A stretch of 45,662 nucleotides of DNA from CAYPNF01 sp964411985 (lineage in GTDB: Bacteria > Verrucomicrobiota > Verrucomicrobiia > Limisphaerales > J093): the NCBI GenBank assembly GCA_964411985.1, contig CAYPNF010000061.1:1-45662 (forward strand). Direction: 5' to 3'. The position numbers and the translations under genes are program-made. Below are positions 24,929 through 34,474 of this stretch, in pieces (the first letter of the stretch is position 1; every line of letters begins with the position of its first letter). The notes below the pieces were generated by a model. It searched no databases. It was given only the letters and a program-made list of their open reading frames with translations, and was not told where the DNA came from.

Positions 24929-26745
24929 CCCCCCGCGCCGGGTGGGTCTCCCAGCTCAGCGCGTAGCTCCGGTCGGCATGCCCGCAGAGCCAGGGCATGC
25001 CGACGCAGCAAGGGCCGCCAACGGTTGGGATAAAGGGCACGGTTGATCCTCTTCTGTGCCCGATCCCAACTCCCGAACCTCTGAGCCTCGAACCTCAGTT
25101 GAAGCACTCCATCCTCTACCCTTGCCGAAGCAATCCTGAAGATCAGCCTCAGGCTCTTCAGGATCTTCGGCAGCCCCTTAAGCCAACACCCTGGGAGTTC
25201 CTCCAATCCCTCCGGCACAGCCCCGCCAACCCCCAGGAAGTACGCCTGAGCTTCCTCCAATACCCTCGCTCGGTCCTCTGCCGGTTCACACACTTCCAGC
25301 GCCGCCAAGAGCACCTTAAGACTCAACACCGGCTCCTCTTCCGACACCTCAAAGACCTGGCTCGCCGGTTGACTCGGGCCCGGTTTATTGATCTCCTCCT
25401 TAAGCCCTTCCACATAACGCGGCGCGAACCAGACCGGGTGTTCCAGGGGCCCAGAGGACATCAGCACGTACGCTTGGTGGGTCTCCAACCGTCCCAAGGT
25501 GCCCAAAGGACAGACTGGCACCACCTTTTCCTCTTCTTTAAACATCTCCAGTAGATTGCCAAAAGCCTCCTCGGTGCGCCGCCGGGGAGCCTGCACCCTG
25601 GTCCCCAGGTTCCGGTGACAGAACATCTCCAATTCCTCTTCCCGCGACTGCATCGCCACCACCGTGCAAAGGTTGAGCAGGATCGCCCGGCGCGCCGACT
25701 CTCTCACCCCGAGCATCCCCAACCCCTGCGTTGCCGCCAGGAAGAACGCCCGCCGACTGCGAATCGTCGCCAACTGTTCCGCATCACTCGCCTGGATCGT
25801 CAAGGGATACTCATCGGCCACAAACCCCACCAATCGCCCCGGACTCTGCCCGCGCCGATGCACCCCACGGAAGAAGTCCTCTTTGCACAACCGGAAAAGA
25901 AACGACGCCAGGGCAGGTTCGGCCAGGGCGTTGCAGGAGACGGCGCACACCACCCCGTCCCGCAAGACCGATTCCGGCTCGAAACAGGGTCGCTGCGAGG
26001 CATCCAGGCACCGACTGGCCAGGCTGCTCAGGAAGGGTTGCAGCGCGTTCATGAGCACCGTGCGGGTGATACCCAGGGTCCTGCTATCGAGCGATTGCCA
26101 ATTTCGGGCCGTATCCAAAGCCTGAGCGATCTTGCCCAATGCCGCCGGAGTGGCGGATCCCCGTTTCAGGATCCCCTCGGCGCGCTCGAGGAGTTGGCTC
26201 ACGGTCCCACGCCAGGGATAAGGGGTGAAGTAGAACGTGCGCAAGAACTCCATCGCTTTCCCGAAGCGAACCGGTCCCTTCCCCACTGCCAGGAGCGTGA
26301 GGGCGGCGTCCAACATCGTCCGGCGCGCCTCCTCCCAGTAGGCGTTCTCTTGTCCCAGGTGCCCGGTACCCACTTCGAGCTTGCGCACCATGGCATCAAC
26401 GTCATCCAACGAACGCAGGTCTTTGAAGAAGTCCAGCGCGTGGGTGCCCTCAGGCCCCAACACCACCATCTCGCGTCCCGCTTCCCAAGCCAACCGGCGC
26501 AACCGCTCCACCGCGCCGTCCACCTTGGCGTCGGTGACCAGCAGGCCGATCCGTTGCTCTGGCTCCTGAGCCCGGTGGCGGAGCAGACAACCCAGCATCC
26601 CCTCGATCAGGGTGGTTTTGCCGCAGCCGGTGCTTCCCGCCACCAGGATATGGCGGACCAGTTCCGGTTCCCTCAGCTGGAAGCGGTAACCGCTGGGCTC
26701 GTAACAGGCCAGGTCCACGATGGGTTGGTTTAGTCGTTCTGGCAT
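24925..26745 (-). CDS. VirD4/TraG-like P-loop ATPase
   Basis: About 606 residues from ATG 26745, overlapping the NurA-like gene by 16 bases; a TTG at 26769 is less likely. The Walker A motif GSTGCGKT is at 37-44. A Walker B, GFVADEYP, near 310 is followed by a strand with ATQGLGML, the arrangement of the FtsK/HerA/VirD4 superfamily and close to conjugation coupling proteins (DE--- then RS---Q). No N-terminal membrane segments are seen, unlike true coupling proteins. The last 170 residues are helical and unassigned. As third gene of the HerA-NurA operon it is probably a second DNA-moving motor or a loader. No relaxase or mating-pair genes are nearby. Confidence 0.75.
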   Translation of the reverse strand: MPERLNQPIVDLACYEPSGYRFQLREPELVRHILVAGSTGCGKTTLIEGMLGCLLRHRAQEPEQRIGLLVTDAKVDGAVERLRRLAWEAGREMVVLGPEGTHALDFFKDLRSLDDVDAMVRKLEVGTGHLGQENAYWEEARRTMLDAALTLLAVGKGPVRFGKAMEFLRTFYFTPYPWRGTVSQLLERAEGILKRGSATPAALGKIAQALDTARNWQSLDSRTLGITRTVLMNALQPFLSSLASRCLDASQRPCFEPESVLRDGVVCAVSCNALAEPALASFLFRLCKEDFFRGVHRRGQSPGRLVGFVADEYPLTIQASDAEQLATIRSRRAFFLAATQGLGMLGVRESARRAILLNLCTVVAMQSREEELEMFCHRNLGTRVQAPRRRTEEAFGNLLEMFKEEEKVVPVCPLGTLGRLETHQAYVLMSSGPLEHPVWFAPRYVEGLKEEINKPGPSQPASQVFEVSEEEPVLSLKVLLAALEVCEPAEDRARVLEEAQAYFLGVGGAVPEGLEELPGCWLKGLPKILKSLRLIFRIASARVEDGVLQLRFEAQRFGSWDRAQKRINRALYPNRWRPLLRRHALALRACRPELRAELGDPPGAGG

Positions 26746-28079
26746 GAGCTTGCGAAGTGTTGTTGGCAAAACAGGTTCAAGACTCGGCCTCCGGGCATCC
26801 GGGACACGGCCGTTGCCCGGTGCGCCAGCACCGTGGGCGCCACGGCATCGGCATGGATCTCCGTGGCGAGTTCATCCAATAGCTTGAGCACCGCAGGCAA
26901 CTGCGGGTAGTTGGCCAGATCGACTTTCCTCTTTCCAAACTCCGGGTCCCCCTTGTCCGCATCCGGAAAAGGCAGGCTAAAGACCAACTGCCGGCCGGTG
27001 GGGGATTTGTAGAGGAAATCCGCGCCGTAATGTGTCTGGAACCCAAACCCCTGCTGAGAAGGACTGCGGGAGAGGACCACATGCTCGTAGCGGTATTCGT
27101 CACTAACCGGTAACAACCGTCCATGGGGCACCACCGCACCGATCTCCCGGAAGTGGTCCACCAAGTGCCCGGTCTTGGTGACCCCAATCAGGAGCAACGG
27201 CGACTGGAGCTTCTGGATCCGACGCAAGATCGGCGCATGCAGCCAGGCTGGAGGGCCGTACAATGCCAGGGAACCATCCAGGAAGAGGGCTGGCATCGGT
27301 TCGGAGCTCTCGGCGATCCGTAAGAGGGTATGGAAAGCCAGCAGATGTTCCACCACGTTCATGGTCCGGGTCAGGACGTTTTGATTGGAAGCATCCTCGA
27401 AGACCTCTTCGTGCAACCTCAAGGCGTCCGTACCGTACACCGGCGCGTGGCAGGAAGGACACGATTGAGGCCCGGTATCCCCGACTTCCAGGGGGCCTTC
27501 GGCACAGGTTGGGCACTTATGGAGCCGCAGGCGGCGCGGATTTCCTGTTCCCAGGGGACCGGGTCGTTCGGAGCCCAGGAGGAAGAGGGTGTCCCGCAGG
27601 CTTTTGCCTTGGATGGTGGTAGCAGCCAGGGATTGGTCCAGCACGGCGCGAAAGCTCTCCCGCACCGTCTGGTGCGGTCCCCAGAGGACGTTGGAGGAAG
27701 GTAAACAGAGCTGCAGGGATTGCTGGAGTTGGCAGAGGGCGGCCAAGCGGAAGGGATCCACCCAACCTTCGGGCGTTCGCACGTTCTGATAATCGGCCAG
27801 CGCAAACTCGACAGTGCCGATCTGGATCAGGCCAATCCGGGAGGCACAGCTGCTATCGTGAAGAGGGGCTTCCCAGCGGGTGCCATCCCAGGCGATGACC
27901 CGACTGGGGAGAGTGACATTACCCTTTGGCGCGGGCAGGAACTCCCCGGCCAGTTGCACGGCCTGGCTGGAGCCGGGAGGTTGCAGGTAGCGGCATTGGG
28001 AAAGGAGTTCCTGCACCCCCAGGTTGCGGGCAATGGGGGTGTGGGCCAGTTTGGACGAGAACTCAGAGGCGTAAGGCAT
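26730..28079 (-). CDS. nurA: NurA-type nuclease with zinc ribbon
   Basis: The 449-residue protein has the NurA start motif as AWDGTRWEAPL (D65; the family usually has DGS) followed by RIGLIQIGTVEFAL. A zinc ribbon follows (C189, C192, C207, C210). A second acidic motif, LFLDGSLALYG (D248), is followed by GVTKTGHLVDHF, and the C-terminal AHRATAV resembles the family end. NurA nucleases work with HerA to resect DNA ends 5' to 3'. The gene starts 5 nt after the herA stop and overlaps the third gene, so all three are cotranscribed. The zinc ribbon and the split motifs make it longer than archaeal NurA. Confidence 0.78.
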   Translation of the reverse strand: MPYASEFSSKLAHTPIARNLGVQELLSQCRYLQPPGSSQAVQLAGEFLPAPKGNVTLPSRVIAWDGTRWEAPLHDSSCASRIGLIQIGTVEFALADYQNVRTPEGWVDPFRLAALCQLQQSLQLCLPSSNVLWGPHQTVRESFRAVLDQSLAATTIQGKSLRDTLFLLGSERPGPLGTGNPRRLRLHKCPTCAEGPLEVGDTGPQSCPSCHAPVYGTDALRLHEEVFEDASNQNVLTRTMNVVEHLLAFHTLLRIAESSEPMPALFLDGSLALYGPPAWLHAPILRRIQKLQSPLLLIGVTKTGHLVDHFREIGAVVPHGRLLPVSDEYRYEHVVLSRSPSQQGFGFQTHYGADFLYKSPTGRQLVFSLPFPDADKGDPEFGKRKVDLANYPQLPAVLKLLDELATEIHADAVAPTVLAHRATAVSRMPGGRVLNLFCQQHFASSCQND

Positions 28080-28084
28080 AGGAT

Positions 28085-29995
28085 TTATGGGGTGGCCGAC
28101 TGGCGGCGAGCGACGAACTTATGGATTTGGGTGGGAACGACGTAGATGTGGCTGGAGAGCTTGAGACGGCACCAGCCCACTTCGGGCACGTTGCTGAAGT
28201 CCCCAAAGTCGCTGTAATGGTTGATGACGTTGGTCTCCCGGTCGTTGTTGAGGTAGAACGCCGCCATGGTGGAGGTGTTGGACAGGATGTCCGGATGCAG
28301 GGAGGAGGGTTCCTGGGTGCAGAGAGCCACCGTTAGGCCCAGTTTGGCCGATTCCTTCGCCAAACGGGGCCAGGGATCGGAGGGTTTCATATCCCGCCCC
28401 ATCAGGTTGTGAGCTTCTTCGATGACCAGCATGACTAGGGGAGGCCGCTCTCCGTGCGAGAAGGTGGCCAGGGAACGGTGGAAGATCTCCGAAGCGATCT
28501 GTTCCAGGAACCGTTGGCGGACCAGGGGATCTCCCAGTGCCAGGTCGAGGATCACGATCTTGCCTTCAGCGAGGGCATCGTAGATCTCGGCGCTGACTTC
28601 CCGTTGGCGGCGCGCCGAGTGGAACTTCTTGGCACCGCAACTGGCCAGGAGCTTCCAGCCGGTAATGTAGGAGCGGTTCCCGTTCTGCTGAGCCAACAGG
28701 TTCAGGATGGCCAGGACGTCGTGATCCAAGAGCGGTTTGCCAGACGCGCTCTTGAGGGGAGTGATCCGTTGGGCGGCGCGGGCGGCGCTGAACCAGACTT
28801 CGGCCTCTTCCAGAGTCATGCCCTTGGCGGGGTCGGTGAGGGTGGCGTCCGCGGCCGATTCGACGGCGAGCCGGGCTTCTTTGTTAATCTCGAAACGGAC
28901 GGCGAGATCCAGGGGTGGCGTGAACCCTGCCTTGTAGAGGAGGGTTTGCCAGGCGGCGAGTTTGAGGGCATAGCGATGCCGGGCGCTATGGTCCTGGGTG
29001 TCAGGGGGGAGGAACTCGGCGTTGAGGAGGGTGGCGACGTCGGGTTGGGCGTCAGTCTTTTGGGCGTGCAGCACCCCGCGGAGGATGGCCAGACCTTCGG
29101 TAGGCTGGATATAGAAGTTGTTCATGAGGGGCAGAAACCCGGTGCGGGGGCGCATGCTGTAGCGCAGGACATCCTCACTGTGGAGGCTGGCCAGGGAACC
29201 GTTGTCTTGGACGTTGTCACCACAGTACTCCGCGTTGATGTCGGCGATCAGAACTCCGAAGGGCACCCCGGCCTCCTTGAGGCTGGTGTGGACGCCCGAG
29301 ACGAGGCTTTTGACCAGGTTGGACTTGCCGCTGCGGGTTTGGCCGAAGACGGCGATCTTCTGGCCGATGAGATCGGCGGGGTGGAGGTAGACCTGGGCGG
29401 GGTCGGGTTCTCCGTTGCGGGTGGCGGAGCAGCGGACGTAGCCTAGGCTGACTTGGCGGACGGGGCGCTGGGCGCCGATCTCACCCAGGAGGTTATCGAG
29501 AATCCCGCGCCGCAAGGGGGCGATGAAGTTGACCAGGAGGGAGAGGGTCTGGCCGGTGGGGCGGTAGACCTTCAGGTGTTCGCAGGCACGGTAGCGGTCC
29601 AGGTCGGCACCGAACTCCCAATCTCCCTGATGTTGGTAGAAGGTGCCCAGGACCCGGCATTCCAGGCCCGAGTACTGGAGTTGGGAGGCGGTGATGGGGT
29701 CCATCACGGGAGCACCGCCCTCGGGGGAGGTGCGTTGCTGGAGATGATGGAGGCGAGCCATGGTCACCTCATCGGATAGGGGCAGTGGGACGGGCCCAAC
29801 GACCCGCAACAGGATGGCACGGACCCGGTCCTGGGGCAGGGCCAAGAGGAGGCCGTTGCGCGGAAGGGGGTTGGTCGCCAGCCAGGCGTCGTTGGCCAGA
29901 ACGCGGGCGTTGTGGTAGTTGAGTTCGTAGGTCCACCCGGTGAACTCGCGTTCACCGAGCGACCCCAGGGCATGGTTCAGATCGTTGGTCTTCAT
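28085..29995 (-). CDS. herA: HerA-type DNA helicase/translocase
   Basis: The 636-residue protein has a beta-barrel-like N-terminal region, the Walker A motif GQTRSGKS (218-225), a Walker B in VMLVIEEAHNLM (about 521-532), and a sensor strand VALCTQEPSSL. This is the HerA/DUF87 branch of FtsK-like hexameric motors. The start ATG has GGTGGAGAG nine bases upstream. Known HerA proteins form a ring that pumps DNA into NurA. As first gene it sets operon expression. In bacteria such pairs occur in repair and in anti-phage loci; the context here does not decide between the two. Confidence 0.88.
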   Translation of the reverse strand: MKTNDLNHALGSLGEREFTGWTYELNYHNARVLANDAWLATNPLPRNGLLLALPQDRVRAILLRVVGPVPLPLSDEVTMARLHHLQQRTSPEGGAPVMDPITASQLQYSGLECRVLGTFYQHQGDWEFGADLDRYRACEHLKVYRPTGQTLSLLVNFIAPLRRGILDNLLGEIGAQRPVRQVSLGYVRCSATRNGEPDPAQVYLHPADLIGQKIAVFGQTRSGKSNLVKSLVSGVHTSLKEAGVPFGVLIADINAEYCGDNVQDNGSLASLHSEDVLRYSMRPRTGFLPLMNNFYIQPTEGLAILRGVLHAQKTDAQPDVATLLNAEFLPPDTQDHSARHRYALKLAAWQTLLYKAGFTPPLDLAVRFEINKEARLAVESAADATLTDPAKGMTLEEAEVWFSAARAAQRITPLKSASGKPLLDHDVLAILNLLAQQNGNRSYITGWKLLASCGAKKFHSARRQREVSAEIYDALAEGKIVILDLALGDPLVRQRFLEQIASEIFHRSLATFSHGERPPLVMLVIEEAHNLMGRDMKPSDPWPRLAKESAKLGLTVALCTQEPSSLHPDILSNTSTMAAFYLNNDRETNVINHYSDFGDFSNVPEVGWCRLKLSSHIYVVPTQIHKFVARRQSATP

Positions 29996-30557
29996 CGTTG
30001 GGTCTCTCCACCCTCTATATCCTCACGAGAAGGCCAATTGTTGGGACCAAAATGAAAAAATCTTCAAATGGAGCCCCTTTGCTTCGGCGGCTGAGATCCA
30101 TTCGAGGACTGGCAGCGAGACCTCCAGGCCACCTCAAAGACCCTTATCTGCGAAGAGGTTGGAACGGCAGGTTGGCCGCTTACCCACGGTAAGATGCTCT
30201 GTGGAGCGAGGGCCAAACGTTGGGAGAGGAATTAGGGTGTGTTGGATATCAGCTCGAAACCAGGATGAAGCACTCAGTAGTCTCTGACCTCGAAAAGGCG
30301 ACCGGATTCCTCGCCACCGCCAAGCAGTGCTTGCGAGGCTTGGAATAAGCAAACCCACCGCACATCACGTTTTACTCAACTCAGCCAATCTCGTTGAAGT
30401 AAACGACTTGGGGGAGATATTCGGTCAACTGGGAGCTTGGATTGACTGCCTGCCCGCCAATGGACGATGGTCTGCTTCCATCCAATGGCAGGCTGGATCG
30501 GGACACTTGAAAGTGACCGCACAGCGAGCCTAATGCGCCAAGAGTTACTTCCTCAAG
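29996..30557. other. Long intergenic region upstream of herA
   Basis: It holds the promoter of the herA operon on its left side. Two small plus-strand frames could be genes but are weak: 30265-30348 (27 residues, MKHSVVSDLEKATGF...) and 30327-30533 (68 residues, GTG start, ending SGHLKVTAQRA). An imperfect inverted repeat (CGTTTTACTCAAC with GTTGAAGTAAACG) lies near 30368-30405. Confidence 0.35.
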
Positions 30558-33500
30558 CTACCTGACTCGGTAAAAACTCATCGGTGCACTCGGATAATCC
30601 GGCACCTGAAACTCAGTCTCCACCAAATCGTTGTTGCAGATGCCTATCTCGGTCCAATGCTCGAGGTCTGAACTCTGCAGGATGTGATAAGCGCCCGGAT
30701 ATCCTCTAAGATTCAGCCACAGTGCTGACGTGTCCCTTCGAGCAAGGGACAAAAACGGTTCTACAGGATACGGGACAAGCGTGGCGCTTGAGGAGGCAGA
30801 TAAAAGTCCTGTCATGGTCGAGGGGTAATAGATCAGAGCAGAACTGCAAAGGACACTAAGAGGCCCTCGGACATCGGGTGCGAGTACCACCGTTGAGGGG
30901 GAATTGTAGAGCATGAGCTGATGCAGGTCGGGGGCGCCCGGCGGGAAGCGGAGGTAGCCGGTACCGTTCCCGTTCAGAGAGAGTTCCCAGAGGTTGGGGA
31001 CATAGGGAATGAAGTTCAGGTTCGAGAGCTGGTTCCAGCTAGCCCAGAGGGTGCGCAGTTTCGGGAGGACTTCTGGTACATCCAACGTCGTTAATTGGCA
31101 GGATGACACGTCGAGGAACTCAAGGTTGGAAAGACCTGCGGGTAGCGCAAAACGGGTAAAACTGCTATAGTCGACATCCAGGCTTCTCAGATTCGAGAGT
31201 CCCGCAGGTAACTGCAGGTTGTTTAGGGGGTAGCTCATCAGGTCGAGGTCGGTCAAGGCGGGTAGTTGCTTCAAAAAGGAGAATTCGGTAATTGGCATCC
31301 CACCAAGCCGCACACTCGTAAGCACTGGCAGTTCCTCGTCCAGGGTGAAACGGCTCAGCTGGTTAAAATCGAGCTCTAGCTTCTGGAGTCGAACCAATCC
31401 AGTGGGTAAAGCGAAATTGGTGAGTCTGTTCATCCGCAGATTGAGAGCCACCAAGTTGGTGAGATCCCCGGGCAACGTAACGCTTCTGATCCCGCTCGAG
31501 TTCAGATCCAGTGAAACCAATTGGCCGAGGCCGGCAGGCACAACCGCGGTGGTGAGTGAGCCACCTTCGGCAAGAGTTACACTTACTAGGTTGGACATTC
31601 CGCTGAGAAAGGCAAGGTCCCGGATCGGGGCAAAGCGGCCCTGAATGTTCTGAAGGCTGCCTAGACCCGCAAAGGAGGAGAGGTCCGTGATAGGACTCCC
31701 CTGAAGTTCCAAGGAAACCAACTGGGTTATTCCGGCGGTTCGTGACAATTGGGTCAGACTGGTAAACTCCACATTCAGCACTTGAAGATTAAACAAATCT
31801 TCACTGAGTTTGAGCGATGCCATGGGGTTACCCTGCACGCGCAAGGACACAAGGCTCGTCAAACCTGGCGGAAGATCCAGTTTGGAGAGTTGATGCCAAC
31901 TCACATCCAGACTCCTCAGGTTGCACATGCCTGCACCCAGTGTGAGTTGGGTAAGCTCCTGCTGCGGGTTTGGAATCCCCACGTTGGATAGCTCCAGATT
32001 CGGGAGCCTCACCATCCCATCGCCCAGCACCAGTGTCCGGAGCCTATTACCGGAAAGTCCAAGCACCACAAGTCGGCCCATCCCCGGAGGGAGCTTCAAG
32101 CTCGTGAGGGAGTTGTTCTCCACATCCAGGGATTCCAAAGCATCTAATCTTGTGGGGAGTTGAAGACTGGAGAGGAGGTTGCCGTGTAGGTCAAAGCGTC
32201 GAAGTGAAGGCATCTCCGGAGGGAGGACCAGGATACTGATTTGATTGTCGGAGAGATCGATCACCTCTAGAAGGGGAGTTATAGGGTGGAATTGGACGCG
32301 GCTGAGGTGGTTTCCCGCCAAGTGTACTTCAACCAGATTTGTCAGCCCTTCGGATAATTCCAGGGTGAAAGCGGAGTTGTGGGCAAGATCCAGGAACTTG
32401 AGCATGGGATACCGAGCAAGGAAGGAAAAGTCGCTCCAATCTGTACCCGTCATGCGAAACTCGCTCAGGCTGGGCAGGTCAATGGGCAGTCTTAACTCAG
32501 TTAGGAGGGTCTGCCTGAGATCCAAGCTCTCCAGCCCCTCGGGCGTCCCATCGAGGCTAAGGTGCAAGAGCGGATTCGAACCCAATTCCAATCGGCGTAG
32601 GCTCGACCAACCTTCAGGGATGTCGAGATTGGTTAGCAGATTGTAGCTCAGGTCAGCAAACTGGAGCATCGGAGCATCGGACGGAAGTGCTAAGTCTGAA
32701 AGAGAGTTGCCACCCAAACGCAAAACCACCAGTTTGGGCAGGCTTGCGGGGAGGGCGAGCTGGTGCAATCCGCCAGTCCCGTCCGATTCAACGCTCCTTT
32801 GCATCCCGAGGTCGAGAACCGCCAGAGAGTCCATCTGAGGAGGGAGGCTCACCTTGCCAAGCGCGTTCTGGTCAAGTAACAGCTCGAATAGCCCCTCCTG
32901 CGATGGCTGCAGTTCGAATTCGGTGAGCTGGTTGGACCCCGCATCCACAACCCGGAGACCGGTCAAGTTGGTGGAGAAATGTAACTGCGCCAGCCCATTG
33001 CCGCGAACATTTAACGTTCTCAGCGCTGACCAAGACTCGGGAATGGCCACCTCTTGTAGAGCATTCCAGTCAAGGTAAAGGGTTACCGGATTGGTCAAGG
33101 TCGCCAGAAACGAAGCGCCCTCAAGGTAGTTCCCGCTCAGGTAGATCTCCGAGACCCCCGCGAGCGAGTTTGGCAAAGATAAGTCCCTCAAGTTATTCTG
33201 CTCCAAGTGGAGAATCCTAAGCTTGGTCAACTGATCGGGCAGAACAAGCTCTTGGAGATGATTCCCGGCAAGATTCAGGCGGTATAGGTTCGTCAAGGTT
33301 TGGAGTGCTTGCACGGACTGAAGCTCATTGCCGCGTAAATCCAACTCCGCGAGATTGCGGGCGTACTCCAATCCCGAGAGGTTCCGAACCCGTTTGAACG
33401 AGGCATCCAAAAAGAGGAGACTCTCAAGGTCCTCAACCGTAGGACTATCGCCTGTGAGCCCCAGGGTCTGATTGACCGCTACCCTCAACCCAGGATCGGG

Positions 33501-33599
33501 AATGAAAACCGTTTGAGCGCCAAGTCTCTGCCCCGTGGCCAGGAAGAGTGCGAAGACGATTATGGCGTGAACCCACAGCGGAACAGCACTCCTGCACAC
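30558..33599 (-). CDS. Very long secreted leucine-rich-repeat protein
   Basis: About 1013 residues. The GTG at 33599 gives a clean signal peptide (CRSAVPLW, then AIIVFALFLATG, cleavage LGA-Q); an upstream ATG at 33704 overlaps a TATAAT, so it is less likely. After FIPDPGLRVAVNQTLGL come about 40 leucine-rich repeats of 22-24 residues with the internalin/SDS22-like LxxLDLxxNxL pattern. The last 70 residues form a small beta module (YHILQSSDLEHWTEIG) ending MSFYRVR. It should be exported and bind proteins or glycans by the repeat surface. The long repeat array is unusual but regular. No transmembrane anchor is seen. Confidence 0.8.
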   Translation of the reverse strand: MCRSAVPLWVHAIIVFALFLATGQRLGAQTVFIPDPGLRVAVNQTLGLTGDSPTVEDLESLLFLDASFKRVRNLSGLEYARNLAELDLRGNELQSVQALQTLTNLYRLNLAGNHLQELVLPDQLTKLRILHLEQNNLRDLSLPNSLAGVSEIYLSGNYLEGASFLATLTNPVTLYLDWNALQEVAIPESWSALRTLNVRGNGLAQLHFSTNLTGLRVVDAGSNQLTEFELQPSQEGLFELLLDQNALGKVSLPPQMDSLAVLDLGMQRSVESDGTGGLHQLALPASLPKLVVLRLGGNSLSDLALPSDAPMLQFADLSYNLLTNLDIPEGWSSLRRLELGSNPLLHLSLDGTPEGLESLDLRQTLLTELRLPIDLPSLSEFRMTGTDWSDFSFLARYPMLKFLDLAHNSAFTLELSEGLTNLVEVHLAGNHLSRVQFHPITPLLEVIDLSDNQISILVLPPEMPSLRRFDLHGNLLSSLQLPTRLDALESLDVENNSLTSLKLPPGMGRLVVLGLSGNRLRTLVLGDGMVRLPNLELSNVGIPNPQQELTQLTLGAGMCNLRSLDVSWHQLSKLDLPPGLTSLVSLRVQGNPMASLKLSEDLFNLQVLNVEFTSLTQLSRTAGITQLVSLELQGSPITDLSSFAGLGSLQNIQGRFAPIRDLAFLSGMSNLVSVTLAEGGSLTTAVVPAGLGQLVSLDLNSSGIRSVTLPGDLTNLVALNLRMNRLTNFALPTGLVRLQKLELDFNQLSRFTLDEELPVLTSVRLGGMPITEFSFLKQLPALTDLDLMSYPLNNLQLPAGLSNLRSLDVDYSSFTRFALPAGLSNLEFLDVSSCQLTTLDVPEVLPKLRTLWASWNQLSNLNFIPYVPNLWELSLNGNGTGYLRFPPGAPDLHQLMLYNSPSTVVLAPDVRGPLSVLCSSALIYYPSTMTGLLSASSSATLVPYPVEPFLSLARRDTSALWLNLRGYPGAYHILQSSDLEHWTEIGICNNDLVETEFQVPDYPSAPMSFYRVR

Positions 33600-33702
33600 A
33601 TTTGCACCAGACTCCGAAAAACAGGGCCCGACGCCTGCGTGTAGGTTCGTTGGCGCGGTGGACAGAAGCGAAACGGGTAAAGGTAAAGCGAGGCGAGTTC
33701 TC

Positions 33703-33708
33703 ATTATA
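33703..33708 (-). promoter_or_regulatory. TATAAT -10-like element upstream of the LRR gene
   Basis: A perfect TATAAT on the minus strand lies about 100 nt before the preferred GTG start. It overlaps the ATG at 33704, which argues against that ATG as the start. No good -35 box is seen. Confidence 0.35.
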
Positions 33709-33991
33709 TTGGATGACTTCACTACACCATCGCACCCCAAATCCCCTGGTTCCTCTGAAGGGCGATGGTAACTCCACCACTCACACCAACACCGATTCCG
33801 TGACGGCGTTGGTAGTACTTAACTACCCTACGCCGAAGCAGGAGGGTTGTCTAATGGTATGTCGCCACGACAGGGCGCGCTCTTGCCCGCACCCAAAGAA
33901 CCTCAGAGGTCTGGGGCGGCCAGGAGGTCTGAGGGGCAAGGTGAAGGATTTCCCCATATCCCTGCTCCGCCTAACGAAGCCTGGATATCGA
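33709..33991. other. Intergenic region between LRR and NERD genes
   Basis: Together with 33600-33702 this is about 390 nt without a supported gene. The long frames in it are shadows or lie in the wrong phase. Confidence 0.4.
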
Positions 33992-34474
33992 ATGAAGCAC
34001 GACACCCATCCAAACCAGGGCGAGGCTGGCGAACGACGTGTGGTGAACCTCCTATCCAAACTCGATCCCGCAGCCTACCGATCCCAGTATGGCCTAATCC
34101 TCCCCCGCGCGGGGAGGCACCACCCGACTGGATCATGTCGTCGTGTCTGCCTTCGGAGTCTTTGTCATTGAAACCAAGTCCCACCGAGGAGTTATTTACG
34201 CTCGTCCACAAGCCCCGGATTGGTACCAGGTCCTCCAGCACCGCCGTTGGCCCTTCCAGAACCCCCTCTCTGGCAAAACCGCCGTCATGTAGGAGCCCTC
34301 TATCATGCACTCCAGATCCCCCGGAATTGCTTTGTCCCCATCGTCGTCTTCGTCGGCCGATGTGACTTTGGTTCGCCTCGTCCCTCTGGGGTGGTCCAAA
34401 ACTTCGGGTTGACCAACTTCATCCAGAAGCACGAAACGCCGCTCCCGTTCTCTCAGTCTGGCTTAAGCCTCTAG
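33992..34474 (+). pseudogene. NERD-domain nuclease gene with two frameshifts
   Basis: Three pieces of one NERD protein lie in order in different frames. From 33992: MKHDTHPNQGEAGERRVV and NLLSKLDPAAYRSQYGLILP. From about 34125: LDHVVVSAFGVFVIETKSH, holding the catalytic Asp and the ExK motif. From about 34283: VGALYHALQIP, then VPIVVFVGRCDFGS to the stop at 34472. The shifts are near 34115 and 34280. NERD proteins are predicted nucleases, often beside helicases or in defence loci. The catalytic residues remain, so loss may be recent or due to sequence errors. It converges with the gene at 34471 with a four-base overlap. Confidence 0.7.

Noticed and set aside
24925..26745. Conjugation coupling protein of an integrative element
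   Set aside because: No relaxase, mating-pair genes or membrane anchor are present; the gene overlaps a NurA-like gene in a HerA operon, so a DNA-processing role fits better.
25615..29446. Long plus-strand frames opposite the HerA-NurA operon (25615-26733 and 28454-29446)
   Set aside because: They lie opposite genes with clear Walker motifs. Their composition is typical of antisense frames in GC-rich DNA, and no domain is seen.
30558..33740. Start of the long LRR protein at 33740 or 33704
   Set aside because: The signal peptide begins near 33599, and the 33704 ATG lies inside a TATAAT element, so a start at GTG 33599 is more likely, though not proven.
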